Source: Fibrobacter sp. UWP2
GTDB lineage: Bacteria; Fibrobacterota; Fibrobacteria; Fibrobacterales; Fibrobacteraceae
Assembly (NCBI RefSeq): GCF_900141705.1
Contig: NZ_FQYM01000003.1
Coordinates: 1 to 64,000 of the forward strand
Reading direction: 5' to 3'
DNA length: 64,000 nt
Part shown: positions 13,347-22,206 of the stretch, piece by piece
Position numbering within the stretch: position 1 is the stretch's first letter
How the letters are laid out: each line of letters opens with the position of its first letter
The notes under the pieces: model-generated
Seen by the model: the letters and a program-made list of their open reading frames with translations, nothing else
The model's database searches: none
Told to the model about the DNA's origin: nothing
Made by a program: the position numbers and the translations under genes

Positions 13347-14168
13347 ATGGGATTCAAGAAGCGTGTCATTGCGAGCAGGCTGAAAGCCGTCGCGAAGCAA
13401 TCTCTAGCCATCGTTGCTGCTACATTTCTGCTTGCGGCCTGTGGCGACGTTTCCAGCAGCAATATCGGTGATGTTAAAGAGCTTGATGGAGCTTCGCAAG
13501 AGAATTTGGTCTGTCGGGCGGAATGTGAAAAAGGCGAGATAAGGGATAATCGTGATGGACATATTTATGGGACGGTTCGTATAGGGGAACAGGTTTGGCT
13601 TTCAGAAAATCTTGTCTTTAAGGCTCATAACAGTGGTTGCTTTGATAATGATGAAAAAAATTGTAGCCAATATGGACGGCTATATACTTGGGCATCGGCT
13701 ATGGGACGGACCGAAGATGAATGTGGTGTTGAAAAGCTTTGTAATCAAGTAGAAGAACCATATAGAGGTATTTGCCCTGAGGGTTTCCACATTCCGAGCG
13801 TTGCTGAGTTCGAACAATTGTCTAAATATGTACGCGATTGTGGTAAGTCGGGTAACCTCTTTTTGAGTTTAGCTCATAAATTAAACGCATCGTTGCAATA
13901 TAATTCGAATGAGTATATAGATGAATTTTCATTCGGGGCTTTTTTAGGGGGATATGGATATCGTACTATGGACGATACGGCATCAACATTGTGGCCGTCC
14001 TATTTGAAATTTATGGACCAGACGATTTTTTGGACAATAGACCAACTAGGGACGCCCAAACCTAATGTATATGCGTGGATGTGGTACATGCTCGTCGATT
14101 CAATGGAATCTAAGTCGTCCTATGATCGCAAGGATGAAGGTTTTTCCATTAGGTGCTTGAAGGACTGA
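13347..14168 (+). CDS. FISUMP-domain lipoprotein
   Basis: A 273-residue predicted lipoprotein. A charged N-terminus and hydrophobic stretch lead to the lipobox LAAC at about residues 29-32, so the mature protein would start at cysteine. The rest resembles the FISUMP domain (Fibrobacter succinogenes major paralogous domain): IYGTVRIGEQVWLSENL near residue 73, then YGRLYTWASAM, then CPEGFHIPSVAEFEQL, ending SIRCLKD. Six or more cysteines suggest disulfides. The biochemical role of the family is unknown to me. It is more AT-rich than the flanking genes. The start at ATG 13347 begins the signal sequence; the upstream open frame overlaps rpsG. Confidence 0.85.
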   Translation: MGFKKRVIASRLKAVAKQSLAIVAATFLLAACGDVSSSNIGDVKELDGASQENLVCRAECEKGEIRDNRDGHIYGTVRIGEQVWLSENLVFKAHNSGCFDNDEKNCSQYGRLYTWASAMGRTEDECGVEKLCNQVEEPYRGICPEGFHIPSVAEFEQLSKYVRDCGKSGNLFLSLAHKLNASLQYNSNEYIDEFSFGAFLGGYGYRTMDDTASTLWPSYLKFMDQTIFWTIDQLGTPKPNVYAWMWYMLVDSMESKSSYDRKDEGFSIRCLKD

Positions 14169-14186
14169 AGACGAAATTCCTATATT
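14157..14186 (+). promoter_or_regulatory. Predicted eno promoter
   Basis: TTGAAG (14157-14162) overlaps the stop region of the previous gene. TATATT lies at 14181-14186 with an 18-base spacer. The predicted leader is about 33 bases. Confidence 0.5.
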
Positions 14187-14225
14187 TACAGCACAAAATT
14201 TCACACTAAACCAAAAGGCTAAAAA

Positions 14226-15641
14226 ATGGCTTCTAAAATTAAATCCGTTGTTGCCCGCCAGATCCTCGACTCTCGCGGCAATCCCTCTCTCGAAGTTGAT
14301 GTTACCCTCGAAAACGGCGTGAAGGGTCACGCTGCTGTCCCGAGCGGTGCTTCTACCGGCGAACGCGAAGCTTGCGAACTCCGCGACGGCGACAAGAAGA
14401 CCTACTGCGGCAAGGGCACGCTCACTGCTGTGAAGAACGTGAACACCAAGATCGCCAAGAAGATCATCGGCATGGACCCGGCCAAGCAGACCGAAGTCGA
14501 CGACGCCATGATCGCTCTCGACGGCAACCGCATGCTCAAGAACACCCTCGGTGCAAACGCCATCCTCGGCGTTTCCATGGCTGTCTGCTGCGCCGCTGCT
14601 AACGACGCCAAGATGCCTCTCTACCAGTACATCGCCAAGCTCCATGGCACCAAGAAGCTCACGCTCCCGTGCCCGATGTGCAACGTGATCAACGGCGGTG
14701 CTCACTCCTCCGCTCCGATCGACTTCCAGGAATTCATGATCGCCCCGGTTGGCGCCAAGACGTTCTCCAAGGGCCTCCAGATGGTCACCGAAATCTTCCA
14801 CGCCCTCAAGTCCGTGCTGAAGAACGGTGGCTTCGACACCACCGTCGGTGACGAAGGTGGCTTTGCTCCGGGCGTTGCTATCAAGCCCGCCAAGAACAAG
14901 TTCGGTTACGAAATCAAGGACGTGATGACCCTCGAAAAGGCTCTCGCCGCCCTCAAGACCGCTACTGAAAAGGCCGGTTACAAGTTCGGTTCCGACATCA
15001 AGATCGCTCTCGACGTTGCTTCTTCTGAATTCTGCGACAAGAACACCAAGAAGGGCAAGCCGGAAACCTACACCTTCAAGAAGAGCACCAAGAAGACTGT
15101 CAAGTCTGCCGACATGGTGAAGCTCTACGAAAAGCTCATCGACAAGTACTCCATCTTCTCCATTGAAGACGGTCTCGATGAAGCTGACTGGGCTGGCTGG
15201 AAGGTCATGACCGACAAGCTCGGTGGCAAGATCAACCTCGTGGGTGACGACCTGTTCGTTACCAACCCGACCATCTTCGACGAAGGCATCAAGGCTGGCA
15301 TCGCCAACGCTATCCTCATCAAGGTGAACCAGGTGGGTTCCGTGTCCGAAACTCTCGCTGCCATCAAGCGCGCTCAGAACGAAGGCTATGCTCCGATCGT
15401 TTCTCACCGCTCTGGCGAAACCGAAGACACCTTCATTGCTGACCTCGCCGTCGGTACTGCCGCTGGCCAGATCAAGACTGGTTCTCTCTCCCGTACGGAC
15501 CGCGTTTGCAAGTACAACCGCCTCCTCCGCATCGAAGAAGAACTCGGCAAGGCTGCCGTGTACGCCGGTGACCCGCGCAAGGCTTGCAAGGCCGCTCCTG
15601 CTGCCAAGAAGTGCGGCTGCAAGAAGGCTTGCAAAAAGTAA
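14226..15641 (+). CDS. eno: Enolase with extended Cys/Lys-rich C-terminus
   Basis: Enolase interconverts 2-phosphoglycerate and phosphoenolpyruvate in glycolysis. Conserved elements are the N-terminal ARQILDSRGNPSLEVDV, the SGASTG loop, FQEFMIAPVG and GDEGGFAPG (catalytic glutamate region), LIKVNQVGS (catalytic lysine) and SHRSGETEDTFIADLAVG. At 471 residues it is about 40 longer than E. coli enolase. Part of the excess is a C-terminal tail of about 25 residues ending KKCGCKKACKK, which enolases normally lack. Codon use is strongly biased, like the ribosomal genes, consistent with high expression. Confidence 0.97.
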   Translation: MASKIKSVVARQILDSRGNPSLEVDVTLENGVKGHAAVPSGASTGEREACELRDGDKKTYCGKGTLTAVKNVNTKIAKKIIGMDPAKQTEVDDAMIALDGNRMLKNTLGANAILGVSMAVCCAAANDAKMPLYQYIAKLHGTKKLTLPCPMCNVINGGAHSSAPIDFQEFMIAPVGAKTFSKGLQMVTEIFHALKSVLKNGGFDTTVGDEGGFAPGVAIKPAKNKFGYEIKDVMTLEKALAALKTATEKAGYKFGSDIKIALDVASSEFCDKNTKKGKPETYTFKKSTKKTVKSADMVKLYEKLIDKYSIFSIEDGLDEADWAGWKVMTDKLGGKINLVGDDLFVTNPTIFDEGIKAGIANAILIKVNQVGSVSETLAAIKRAQNEGYAPIVSHRSGETEDTFIADLAVGTAAGQIKTGSLSRTDRVCKYNRLLRIEEELGKAAVYAGDPRKACKAAPAAKKCGCKKACKK

Positions 15642-15671
15642 TTTCTTAAACCATTAGAATTACTGAAAGAG

Positions 15672-15699
15672 GCGTCCCTATCAAGGGACGCTTCTTTTG
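15672..15699 (+). terminator. Rho-independent terminator after eno
   Basis: GCGTCCC (15672-15678) and GGGACGC (15685-15691) form a perfect 7-bp stem with loop TATCAA, followed by TTCTTTTG. Confidence 0.85.
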
Positions 15700-16054
15700 T
15701 ATAGACAAATTTTTTGCAGTTTGTGGGAGTGAGTTTATCTGTAATTTGATGCAAGTTGCTTTTTGGGGCCGGGCGCAGAACTCCCGTCTGCCGTCGCAGC
15801 GTTTAAGGGGAGGGCTCTGCCGGGATGCCTGTTTGTGTGGCGGGCGGCCGGTCCGGAGGGCTTGGAATAACAGGAAAACCCCACAAAAAGAAGATTTTTG
15901 GTAAAAATTTTTAAACATCCGGTGCCGAATCCCACTGTATATACGCACGTATCGGTTTTTTTTATTAAATGAAATCATTTTTTTTGGAATAATCTATATT
16001 AAGTTTTGATTTTTCATCAAAAGCCGTAAATCGGCTTATAATAAGAGGATACCA
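15700..16054. other. Intergenic gap with a GC-rich block; no gene supported
   Basis: No convincing gene lies between the eno terminator and 16055. A GC-rich block of about 110 bases (15760-15870) stands out against AT-rich flanks and may be a dispersed intergenic repeat. The minus-strand reading frame across it lacks a plausible start, domain or ribosome site. The right end is AT-rich and holds a TATATT at 15995-16000, a probable -10 box for the ABC operon, without a clear -35 box. AAGAGG near 16044 is the ribosome binding site of the next gene. Confidence 0.6.
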
Positions 16055-17983
16055 ATGATTGGATTGAAAACGATTGCCAAGACCGCAGTAGCGCTTTCGG
16101 CATCGGCGGCCCTTTTTGGATGTGGAAGCGCATCTGACGATGGCCTTGCCGGCGGATCCCTTCCGCGTCAAGAAACGCTTTATTTGTCTGGGCAGCAGAA
16201 TGACGCTCCTGCTACTTTTAACCCGCTGGCCGAAAGCTGGATGGCCGCTTGGCCGATTGGCGGACGTTTCAACCTGGTTTACGAACCGTTGATTACGTAC
16301 AATTCCCTCACGGGCGAAATCGAGCCGTTGTTGGGAACTCTTGTTGCTGAACTTTCGAACAACGACAGCATTGTCATTGACTTGAATCCCGCTGCCAAGT
16401 GGAGCGACGGCAAGCCGGTCGTCTCCGACGACGTGAAGTTCATTTTCACGAACGGCGCCATCAACACGAGCGAACAGATTTCGGCTATCCACGTGGATAC
16501 ACTCTACGCCGAACCGGCAGCCCAGGACTCCGCTCAGACCGCCGCCCCGAAGCAGATGAAGGGCGAACGCCTTTCGTTCATTGTGAACAAGGCGCAGCGC
16601 AACAACCCGCTCTCGGTGCGTGACCTTTTGCAGGCCATCCGCATTGTGCCGGCCCACGTGTTTGCCAAGCTCATTGAGGAAAAGGGCTCCAAGGACGAAG
16701 TCAAGAAACTCCTGATGGATTCCGAGGAACTCGCAAGCATCGAAGGTATGCCGGCTTCCCAGATCAGCATGCTCAACGGCAAGTACTACCGTACCCCGAT
16801 CGTGAGCGGTCCGTACAATCTCCGCAGCGCCGACCCGAACAAGATCATTTTGGAACGCCGCGACGACTACTGGGGCAATGCCGCCCTTCACGATGGCAAG
16901 CTCCCGGCTCCGAAGTACATTGTTCACCCGATTTACAAAAACAACGAGCACAACACCATCGCCATGCGTGAAGGCAACCTGGACGCTTCCCAGAGCTACA
17001 TCCCGCGCATCAACCGCAAGACAGGCGCCGGCGTTCACACTTGGCTGAACGAACCGCCGTACTACCTGCCGGGCGCCATGCCGATGATGATCATCAACAC
17101 GATGAAGGAACCGCTCAACGACAAGCGCTTCCGCCGTGCCTTGGCTACCGCCATTGACTACAACGCCCTCCGCCAGTTCGCCGTGTCGAACTACACCTCG
17201 CAGATTAAGCCGGGGCTCATTATGCCCACGGTTCTCGAAGGCAAGTACATTGACGACGCCGACTGCGCCAAGTACGGTGTGAATCTTGGCATTAGCGATG
17301 AGGCCGAACGATTGAACACGGTGAAGCAGATGCTCTCCGACGCCGGCTTCAAGTCGGTTTGGAAGGATGACGGCACTCTGGACCACATGGAAAACGCCAA
17401 GGGAGAAAAGCTCCCGACGCTCTACATTACGAGCCCGACCGGTTGGACCGACTGGGAAGCCATTGTGACCATCGCCGTCGAAGGCATGCGCAAGGCGGGC
17501 ATCGACATTCGTGAAGGCTTTGTGGACGGCGGTTCCTACTGGCCGGCCATGGGCCTTGGCAACTTTGACCTCGTGATGCACAAGCCCGTCGCCGACGTGA
17601 CTCCGTCTCTCCCGTGGAGCCGCTTCAACGAGGTGATGGCCAGCCGTGACTGGCAGCCGCTTGGCGCCTGGGCCGGCGTGAACATCGGCCGTTACAACCA
17701 GCCGGGCACTCCGGAATTCCGTCCGGAAGTGGACCAACTGTTGAACGCCATCCCGCTGATGACCGACTCTGCTGAAATCGCCAAGTCCTACCGTGAACTG
17801 AACAAGATCTTTATGGAAGACCAGCCGTCGATTCCGCTCGTCTACCTGCCGGAACAGTTCTACGAATTCAGCGACCGCGTTTGGACCAACTGGCCGACTG
17901 CCGAAAACCCCTACGCTCCGGCTCAGCTGCCGTGGGTGGCTTCGGGCACCAAGACCCTTTGGAATTTGAAGCTTGCTAAATAA
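16055..17983 (+). CDS. ABC transporter substrate-binding lipoprotein (SBP family 5)
   Basis: A 642-residue predicted lipoprotein: hydrophobic leader, then lipobox LFGC with the cysteine at residue 23. It resembles family 5 extracellular binding proteins (DppA/OppA type), which bind peptides or, in some bacteria, oligosaccharides. Family features include the N-terminal pattern TFNPLAESW, YEPLITYNSLTGEIEPLLGT, KWSDGKPVVSDDVKF, and DKRFRRALATAIDYNALRQF in the middle. Two permeases and two ATPases follow with short spacing, making a complete importer. Substrate cannot be read from the sequence; a neighbouring cellulase makes cello-oligosaccharides a possibility, peptides the default. Confidence 0.88.
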   Translation: MIGLKTIAKTAVALSASAALFGCGSASDDGLAGGSLPRQETLYLSGQQNDAPATFNPLAESWMAAWPIGGRFNLVYEPLITYNSLTGEIEPLLGTLVAELSNNDSIVIDLNPAAKWSDGKPVVSDDVKFIFTNGAINTSEQISAIHVDTLYAEPAAQDSAQTAAPKQMKGERLSFIVNKAQRNNPLSVRDLLQAIRIVPAHVFAKLIEEKGSKDEVKKLLMDSEELASIEGMPASQISMLNGKYYRTPIVSGPYNLRSADPNKIILERRDDYWGNAALHDGKLPAPKYIVHPIYKNNEHNTIAMREGNLDASQSYIPRINRKTGAGVHTWLNEPPYYLPGAMPMMIINTMKEPLNDKRFRRALATAIDYNALRQFAVSNYTSQIKPGLIMPTVLEGKYIDDADCAKYGVNLGISDEAERLNTVKQMLSDAGFKSVWKDDGTLDHMENAKGEKLPTLYITSPTGWTDWEAIVTIAVEGMRKAGIDIREGFVDGGSYWPAMGLGNFDLVMHKPVADVTPSLPWSRFNEVMASRDWQPLGAWAGVNIGRYNQPGTPEFRPEVDQLLNAIPLMTDSAEIAKSYRELNKIFMEDQPSIPLVYLPEQFYEFSDRVWTNWPTAENPYAPAQLPWVASGTKTLWNLKLAK

Positions 17984-18001
17984 AGGATGAAGGATTAACA
18001 A

Positions 18002-19384
18002 ATGCTTAAACAATATCCTATGCTACGATATGTCCTGCAGAAGGCGTTCTGGTACTTGCTGACCTTCGTCTGCGCAGTGGCACTCAACTTTGCGTTGCCG
18101 CGTCTTGGCGACAACAACCCGGTCGACATCATTATGGGTCAAGCGGGCAAGGGCCTTTCTCCGACTGAAGCCCAGGCGAAGAAGGCCGAACTCCTGAAGT
18201 CCTTCGGCATGGCCGAACTCGACGAACAGGGCAATGTGATTTATGAACCGGAAGTGGACGAGAACGGCCAGATGAAGACTGTTCGCGTCGCGAAACTCGA
18301 CGAGAACGGTGCCCCGGTGATGAAGACTGTCAAGGAAGTGAACGAAGACGGCTCTCCCAAGATGGTTGAACGCCAGAAGGTCGACGAAGCCGGCAACCCG
18401 GTGTTCGAAGAAAAGCCGGTGCTCGATGCCAAGGGCAAGCCTGTGATGGAAAAAGACCCGAAGACCAAGAAGAAGGTCGCGAAGGTCGAACAGGTTCCCG
18501 TCATGGAAACAGTCCAGGCAGAACACCAAGACACCGTCATGGTGGACCAGGCTGTGCTTAAGACCGACCCGAAGCTCTCCTCTGCGCTTTCGCAGTTTGG
18601 CTCCTACATTCTTAACGTGTTCCACGGCGATCTCGGCCGCAGCTTCTCTACGAGTGAGCCTGTCACCGACATCATCAAGAAGTCCCTCCCGTGGACGCTC
18701 CTCATCCAGGCCCCGACCATCATCCTCGGCTGGATCATCGGTAACCTCCTTGGCGCCTTTGCCGCTTACAAGCGCGGCGTGTTTGACAAGGTGTTCTTCC
18801 CGGTGGCCATGTTCCTGAACGGTGTGCCGTTCTTCGTGTTCGGTATGCTTTTGGTGGCCCTTTTCTCCATCACTCTCGGCTGGTTCCCCGCCATGGGCGC
18901 CTACAGCTCCGATATTCCCGAGCTGACGTTCTCCTGGGCCTGCATCAAGAGTGTGGGCTGGTATTACATCCTCCCGTTCTTCTCGGTGTTCCCGATTCTT
19001 CTTTCGGGTCAGGCAACGGGTATGCGCTCCATGTCCATTTACGAACTCGGCACCGACTACATGAAGTACGCCAAGTGGCTCGGCCTTAAGGAAGGCAAGA
19101 TCATTAGCTATGTGTTCCGCAACGCCATGCTCCCGCAGCTCACGGGTCTTGCTCAGAGCCTCGGTGCGATGGTGGGTGGTGCCCTTATTACCGAAATGAT
19201 CTTCTCCTACCCGGGTCTCGGCATGGCGATGCTTAATGCCATTCAAAAGAACGACTACGCAACCATCCAGGGCTGCACCTTGATGATTTCTACTTGCGTG
19301 CTCGTTGCAAACTTTGCAGTTGACGTTTTGATTGCAGTCTTTGACCCGCGTGTCAAGGCCGGTCTCCAGATGGGAGGTAAGTAA
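18002..19384 (+). CDS. ABC transporter permease (OppB/DppB type) with repeat insert
   Basis: An inner-membrane permease of the binding-protein-dependent family. After one N-terminal TM segment (about 12-32) comes the usual periplasmic region, then HGDLGRSFST and five further TM segments. The EAA-type coupling loop is ELGTDYMKYAKWLGLKEGKI (about 350-369). At 460 residues it is far longer than the usual 305-340. The excess is an insert at about residues 71-183, made of roughly 13-residue imperfect repeats of the form [LV]DExGxPV followed by charged residues. It sits 18 bases after the binding protein gene and 2 bases before the second permease. Confidence 0.9.
   Translation: MLKQYPMLRYVLQKAFWYLLTFVCAVALNFALPRLGDNNPVDIIMGQAGKGLSPTEAQAKKAELLKSFGMAELDEQGNVIYEPEVDENGQMKTVRVAKLDENGAPVMKTVKEVNEDGSPKMVERQKVDEAGNPVFEEKPVLDAKGKPVMEKDPKTKKKVAKVEQVPVMETVQAEHQDTVMVDQAVLKTDPKLSSALSQFGSYILNVFHGDLGRSFSTSEPVTDIIKKSLPWTLLIQAPTIILGWIIGNLLGAFAAYKRGVFDKVFFPVAMFLNGVPFFVFGMLLVALFSITLGWFPAMGAYSSDIPELTFSWACIKSVGWYYILPFFSVFPILLSGQATGMRSMSIYELGTDYMKYAKWLGLKEGKIISYVFRNAMLPQLTGLAQSLGAMVGGALITEMIFSYPGLGMAMLNAIQKNDYATIQGCTLMISTCVLVANFAVDVLIAVFDPRVKAGLQMGGK
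18212..18550 (+). repeat. In-frame short-repeat insert within the OppB-type permease
   Basis: It encodes about six degenerate copies of a ~13-residue unit, starting LDEQGNVI, VDENGQMK, LDENGAPV, VNEDGSPK, VDEAGNPV and LDAKGKPV, followed by a lysine-rich stretch and a glutamate/glutamine-rich end. It is placed where ordinary OppB proteins have a short loop between the LGL-type segment and the conserved GDLG motif, on the predicted periplasmic side. Confidence 0.8.
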
Positions 19385-19386
19385 TC

Positions 19387-20232
19387 ATGGGAAAACTCTT
19401 AAGAAACCTTCTCAAGTCCCCGATGTTTGTCATCGGTGTATCGATCTTTGTCCTTTCGCTGTTGATTGCCCTCTTTGGACCGCTCTTCTACAGTGTGGAT
19501 ATTAACGCCCGCGACATCATGGCTGGCCCCTATGCCGGTTCCAGTGCAGACCACCTGCTTGGCACCGACCACCTTGGCCGTGACTATGTGTCCCTTTTGA
19601 TTGCGGGTCTCCGTTCTTCCCTCTACGTCGGGTTTATTGCGGGTATCATCGCGACGACCATCGGCGTGCTCATCGGTTTGTTTGGCGGTTTCCGCGGCGG
19701 CTGGATTGACGAAGTGTTGAACATGCTCACTAACATCTTCATCGTGATTCCGCAGTTCGTGATTCTCGTTCTTATCAGCTCCGCTGTTAAGGATGGCCGC
19801 TCTCTCACCTTGATTGGCCTTATCATCGGTCTCACCGCTTGGAGCTGGTCTGCCCGTGCTGTTCGTGCGCAGGCTTCTTCCCTCCGTAGCCGTGACCACA
19901 TCGCCCTTGCCCGTATCAACGGTGCAAGCACCTTGACCATCGTCATCAAGCATGTGCTCCCGTACCTGCTTTCGTACGTGTTCATGGTGTTCATCATGCA
20001 GGTGTCTTCGGGAATCCTCTCCGAAGCGTCCATCTCCATGATTGGCCTCGGCCCTGTGGATTCCACGAGCCTCGGTATCATTTTGAACCAGGCCAAGGAT
20101 AACGGTGCCCTTTCTGACTCCATTTGGATTGCGTTCATCCCGGCGACCATCGTCATTACGCTTACGGTGTTTGCCCTCTACCTGATTAACACGTCCATGG
20201 AAGGCGTCTTTAACCCGCGTCTGCGCAAGTAA
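19387..20232 (+). CDS. ABC transporter permease (OppC/DppC type)
   Basis: A 281-residue permease of normal family length. Features are an N-terminal TM segment (about 12-34), the periplasmic motif HLLGTDHLGRDYVSLLIAGL (about 56-75), and the coupling helix region VRAQASSLRSRDHIALARIN (about 160-179), followed by GLGPVDSTSLGIIL. It pairs with the upstream OppB-type permease to form the membrane channel. A two-base gap separates the genes, which implies coupled translation. Confidence 0.93.
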   Translation: MGKLLRNLLKSPMFVIGVSIFVLSLLIALFGPLFYSVDINARDIMAGPYAGSSADHLLGTDHLGRDYVSLLIAGLRSSLYVGFIAGIIATTIGVLIGLFGGFRGGWIDEVLNMLTNIFIVIPQFVILVLISSAVKDGRSLTLIGLIIGLTAWSWSARAVRAQASSLRSRDHIALARINGASTLTIVIKHVLPYLLSYVFMVFIMQVSSGILSEASISMIGLGPVDSTSLGIILNQAKDNGALSDSIWIAFIPATIVITLTVFALYLINTSMEGVFNPRLRK

Positions 20233-20242
20233 GAGGTATAAA

Positions 20243-21244
20243 ATGTCTGAAAATGTTTTTGAAGTAGAAAACTTGAGCCTTTATTACCTCGGCCGTTTTG
20301 GCGACAAGACTCACGCAGTGACCAACGTTTCGTTCTCCATGAAGCAGGGCGAAATCCTGGGCATTGCCGGTGAATCGGGCTGCGGTAAGTCCACCTTGGT
20401 GAGCGGCCTTATGGGCATGTGCATCCCGCCGCTCTATCCCGAAGGCAAGAGCGACGTTCGCGTGAAGAACGGCGACAAGATGGAATCCCTTATGAACCGT
20501 TCCATTGAGGATGTTCGCAGGAACGTGCTCGCCCAGAAGGTTTCCATGATCCCGCAGGGCGCGTTTAACGCTCTTAACCCGGTGCGCAAGATCAAGGATA
20601 TTGCTGCCGACGTGATCGCCGCCCACCAGCAGCCCGGCAAGGCTTTGGACCACAAGGAAATTTATGACCGTCTTTGCGACCGTTTCGACTTGTTCGGGAT
20701 GGACACGAAGCGTGTGCTGAACAGCTTCCCGATCCAGCTGACCGCCGGTGAACGCCAGCGTTCAGTGATCGGTATCTCCACCTTGCTCAACCCGCAGATG
20801 GTGATTGCTGACGAACCGACTTCCGCTCTGGACGTTTCGACCCAGAAGGAAGTGATCAAGATGATCTTTGACTTGCTAGACAAGGGCATCTTCAGCACCA
20901 TGATTTTCATTACCCACGAACTTCCGCTGCTGTACCACGTGGCCGACAATATCGCCATCATGTACGCCGGTGAATTCGTGGAAAAGGGTACGGCAGAACA
21001 GGTCGTCAAGGATCCGCGTCATCCGTATACCCAGGCTCTTATGGGCGCCATGCTCAGTACCGAGGCCAGCCAGCGTGGCCGCCACCCGGTGGCTATCGAA
21101 GGTGCTCCTCCGAGCCTCAAGAACAAGATTGTGGGCTGCCGCTTCGCCCCGCGTTGCAGCAAGGCATGCCCGGATTGCAAGAAGAATACCCAGAATCTCC
21201 GCATTGTCGGCGATCGTGACGTGAGGTGCGATTATGCTAAGTGA
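20243..21244 (+). CDS. ABC transporter ATPase (OppD/DppD type)
   Basis: A 333-residue cytoplasmic ATPase. Walker A is GESGCGKSTL (about 47-56). The Q-loop lies near IPQGAFNALNPV. The signature segment reads QLTAGERQRSVIGI, a variant in which LSGGQ is replaced by LTAGE. Walker B is MVIADEPTSALDV. The C-terminus has the oligopeptide-type extension with four cysteines (CRFAPRCSKACPDCKK), which in related ATPases binds an iron-sulfur cluster. The gene overlaps the next ATPase gene by 11 bases. Confidence 0.92.
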   Translation: MSENVFEVENLSLYYLGRFGDKTHAVTNVSFSMKQGEILGIAGESGCGKSTLVSGLMGMCIPPLYPEGKSDVRVKNGDKMESLMNRSIEDVRRNVLAQKVSMIPQGAFNALNPVRKIKDIAADVIAAHQQPGKALDHKEIYDRLCDRFDLFGMDTKRVLNSFPIQLTAGERQRSVIGISTLLNPQMVIADEPTSALDVSTQKEVIKMIFDLLDKGIFSTMIFITHELPLLYHVADNIAIMYAGEFVEKGTAEQVVKDPRHPYTQALMGAMLSTEASQRGRHPVAIEGAPPSLKNKIVGCRFAPRCSKACPDCKKNTQNLRIVGDRDVRCDYAK

Positions 21245-22043
21245 TAAGCCCATTGTGTTTTCTGCCAAGCGCATCAGCAAGGACTTTGGCGCCGGCAAGA
21301 GCTTGAAGACCGCTGTTAAGGATGTTTCCTTTGACATCTATGACGAAGAGTTCATCTCCATCGTGGGTGGCTCGGGTTGCGGCAAGTCCGTGCTCGCCAA
21401 GATCATGCTGGGCCTGTACCAGCCGACTCGCGGCCAGTTCCTTTACCGCGATCACAAGATCAAGAACTTGAAGGACCACTGGAACGAAGTTCAGTCCGTG
21501 TTCCAGGACCCGTTTGGCTGCTTCAACCAGTTCTTCACCATCAGAAGCCAGCTCGAGGACGCCCTCAACATTTTGAAGGTCAAGCCCTCCAAGGAAGAAA
21601 TCCGTCGCCGCGTGGACGAAGGCCTTTTGGCTGTGAACGTGACGCCTGCCGACATCGAAGGCAAGTACCCGTTCGAACTCTCTGGTGGTCAGATGCAGCG
21701 TATGTTGCTCGCCCGTATTTTCGCCCTTCGCCCGAAGGTCTTGATTGCTGACGAAGCGACCTCCATGGTGGACGCCTGTGTGCGCGCCAACATCCTCGAT
21801 TACCTCCGCAAGTTGAAAGACGAGCTGAAGATGACCGTGGTGTTCGTGACTCACGACATTGGCCTTGCCAACTACGTTTCGGACCGTATCTTCATTATGC
21901 ACGACGGCAAGATTGTGAACCAGGGTACTCCGGCAGAAGTGCTGGACAACACCACGGAACCGCATACCTTGCGCCTGCTGGACGACATCCCCGAAGTCCA
22001 CAAGACCGAGTGGATCAAGAACAGCCACAGAAGCAAGAAGTAA
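21234..22043 (+). CDS. ABC transporter ATPase (OppF/DppF type)
   Basis: A 269-residue ATPase, the second nucleotide-binding subunit of the importer. Walker A is GGSGCGKSVLAK (about 44-55), the signature LSGGQMQR (about 146-153) is canonical, and Walker B is VLIADEATSMVD. It lacks the longer C-terminal cysteine region of its partner. The start ATG at 21234 lies inside the end of the upstream gene. It is the last gene of the operon; a terminator follows 43 bases downstream. Confidence 0.92.
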   Translation: MLSDKPIVFSAKRISKDFGAGKSLKTAVKDVSFDIYDEEFISIVGGSGCGKSVLAKIMLGLYQPTRGQFLYRDHKIKNLKDHWNEVQSVFQDPFGCFNQFFTIRSQLEDALNILKVKPSKEEIRRRVDEGLLAVNVTPADIEGKYPFELSGGQMQRMLLARIFALRPKVLIADEATSMVDACVRANILDYLRKLKDELKMTVVFVTHDIGLANYVSDRIFIMHDGKIVNQGTPAEVLDNTTEPHTLRLLDDIPEVHKTEWIKNSHRSKK

Positions 22044-22086
22044 TTCGGTTTCCGGGTCACCTGGAATAAACCAGCTTGTGAAGGAG

Positions 22087-22118
22087 AGCCGCAGCGAACG
22101 ATGCTGCGGCTTTTCTGT
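22087..22118 (+). terminator. Rho-independent terminator of the ABC operon
   Basis: AGCCGCAGC (22087-22095) and GCTGCGGCT (22103-22111) form a perfect 9-bp stem with loop GAACGAT, followed by TTTCTGT. Confidence 0.87.
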
Positions 22119-22120
22119 AT

Positions 22121-22145
22121 ACAGGGAAACGCCGTTGTTTCCTGT
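22121..22145. repeat. Bulged inverted repeat upstream of the GH9 gene
   Basis: ACAGGGAAAC and GTTTCCTGT pair with one bulged G around GCCGTT. It ends about 60 bases before the GH9 start and 50 bases before its -10 box. It could be a second hairpin of the upstream terminator or an operator; nothing decides between these. Confidence 0.4.
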
Positions 22146-22194
22146 AGAAAACGGAATATAATGCTGAATGGCGCCGAGTGGGCGTATTTTAGAG

Positions 22195-22200
22195 TATATT
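22195..22200 (+). promoter_or_regulatory. -10 box of a predicted leaderless promoter (GH9 gene)
   Basis: TATATT ends 6 bases before ATG 22207, so transcription would start at or next to the start codon. No consensus -35 box and no Shine-Dalgarno sequence are seen. Confidence 0.5.
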
Positions 22201-22206
22201 CTAGGC

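Noticed and set aside
15646-15978. A 110-residue frame on the minus strand in the gap after eno
   Set aside because: It spans the eno terminator and the GC-rich block, has no ribosome site, and its composition is that of translated repeat DNA.
22168-22206. Upstream in-frame ATG for the GH9 gene
   Set aside because: It would place the -10 box inside the coding region and put a non-signal sequence before the signal peptide.
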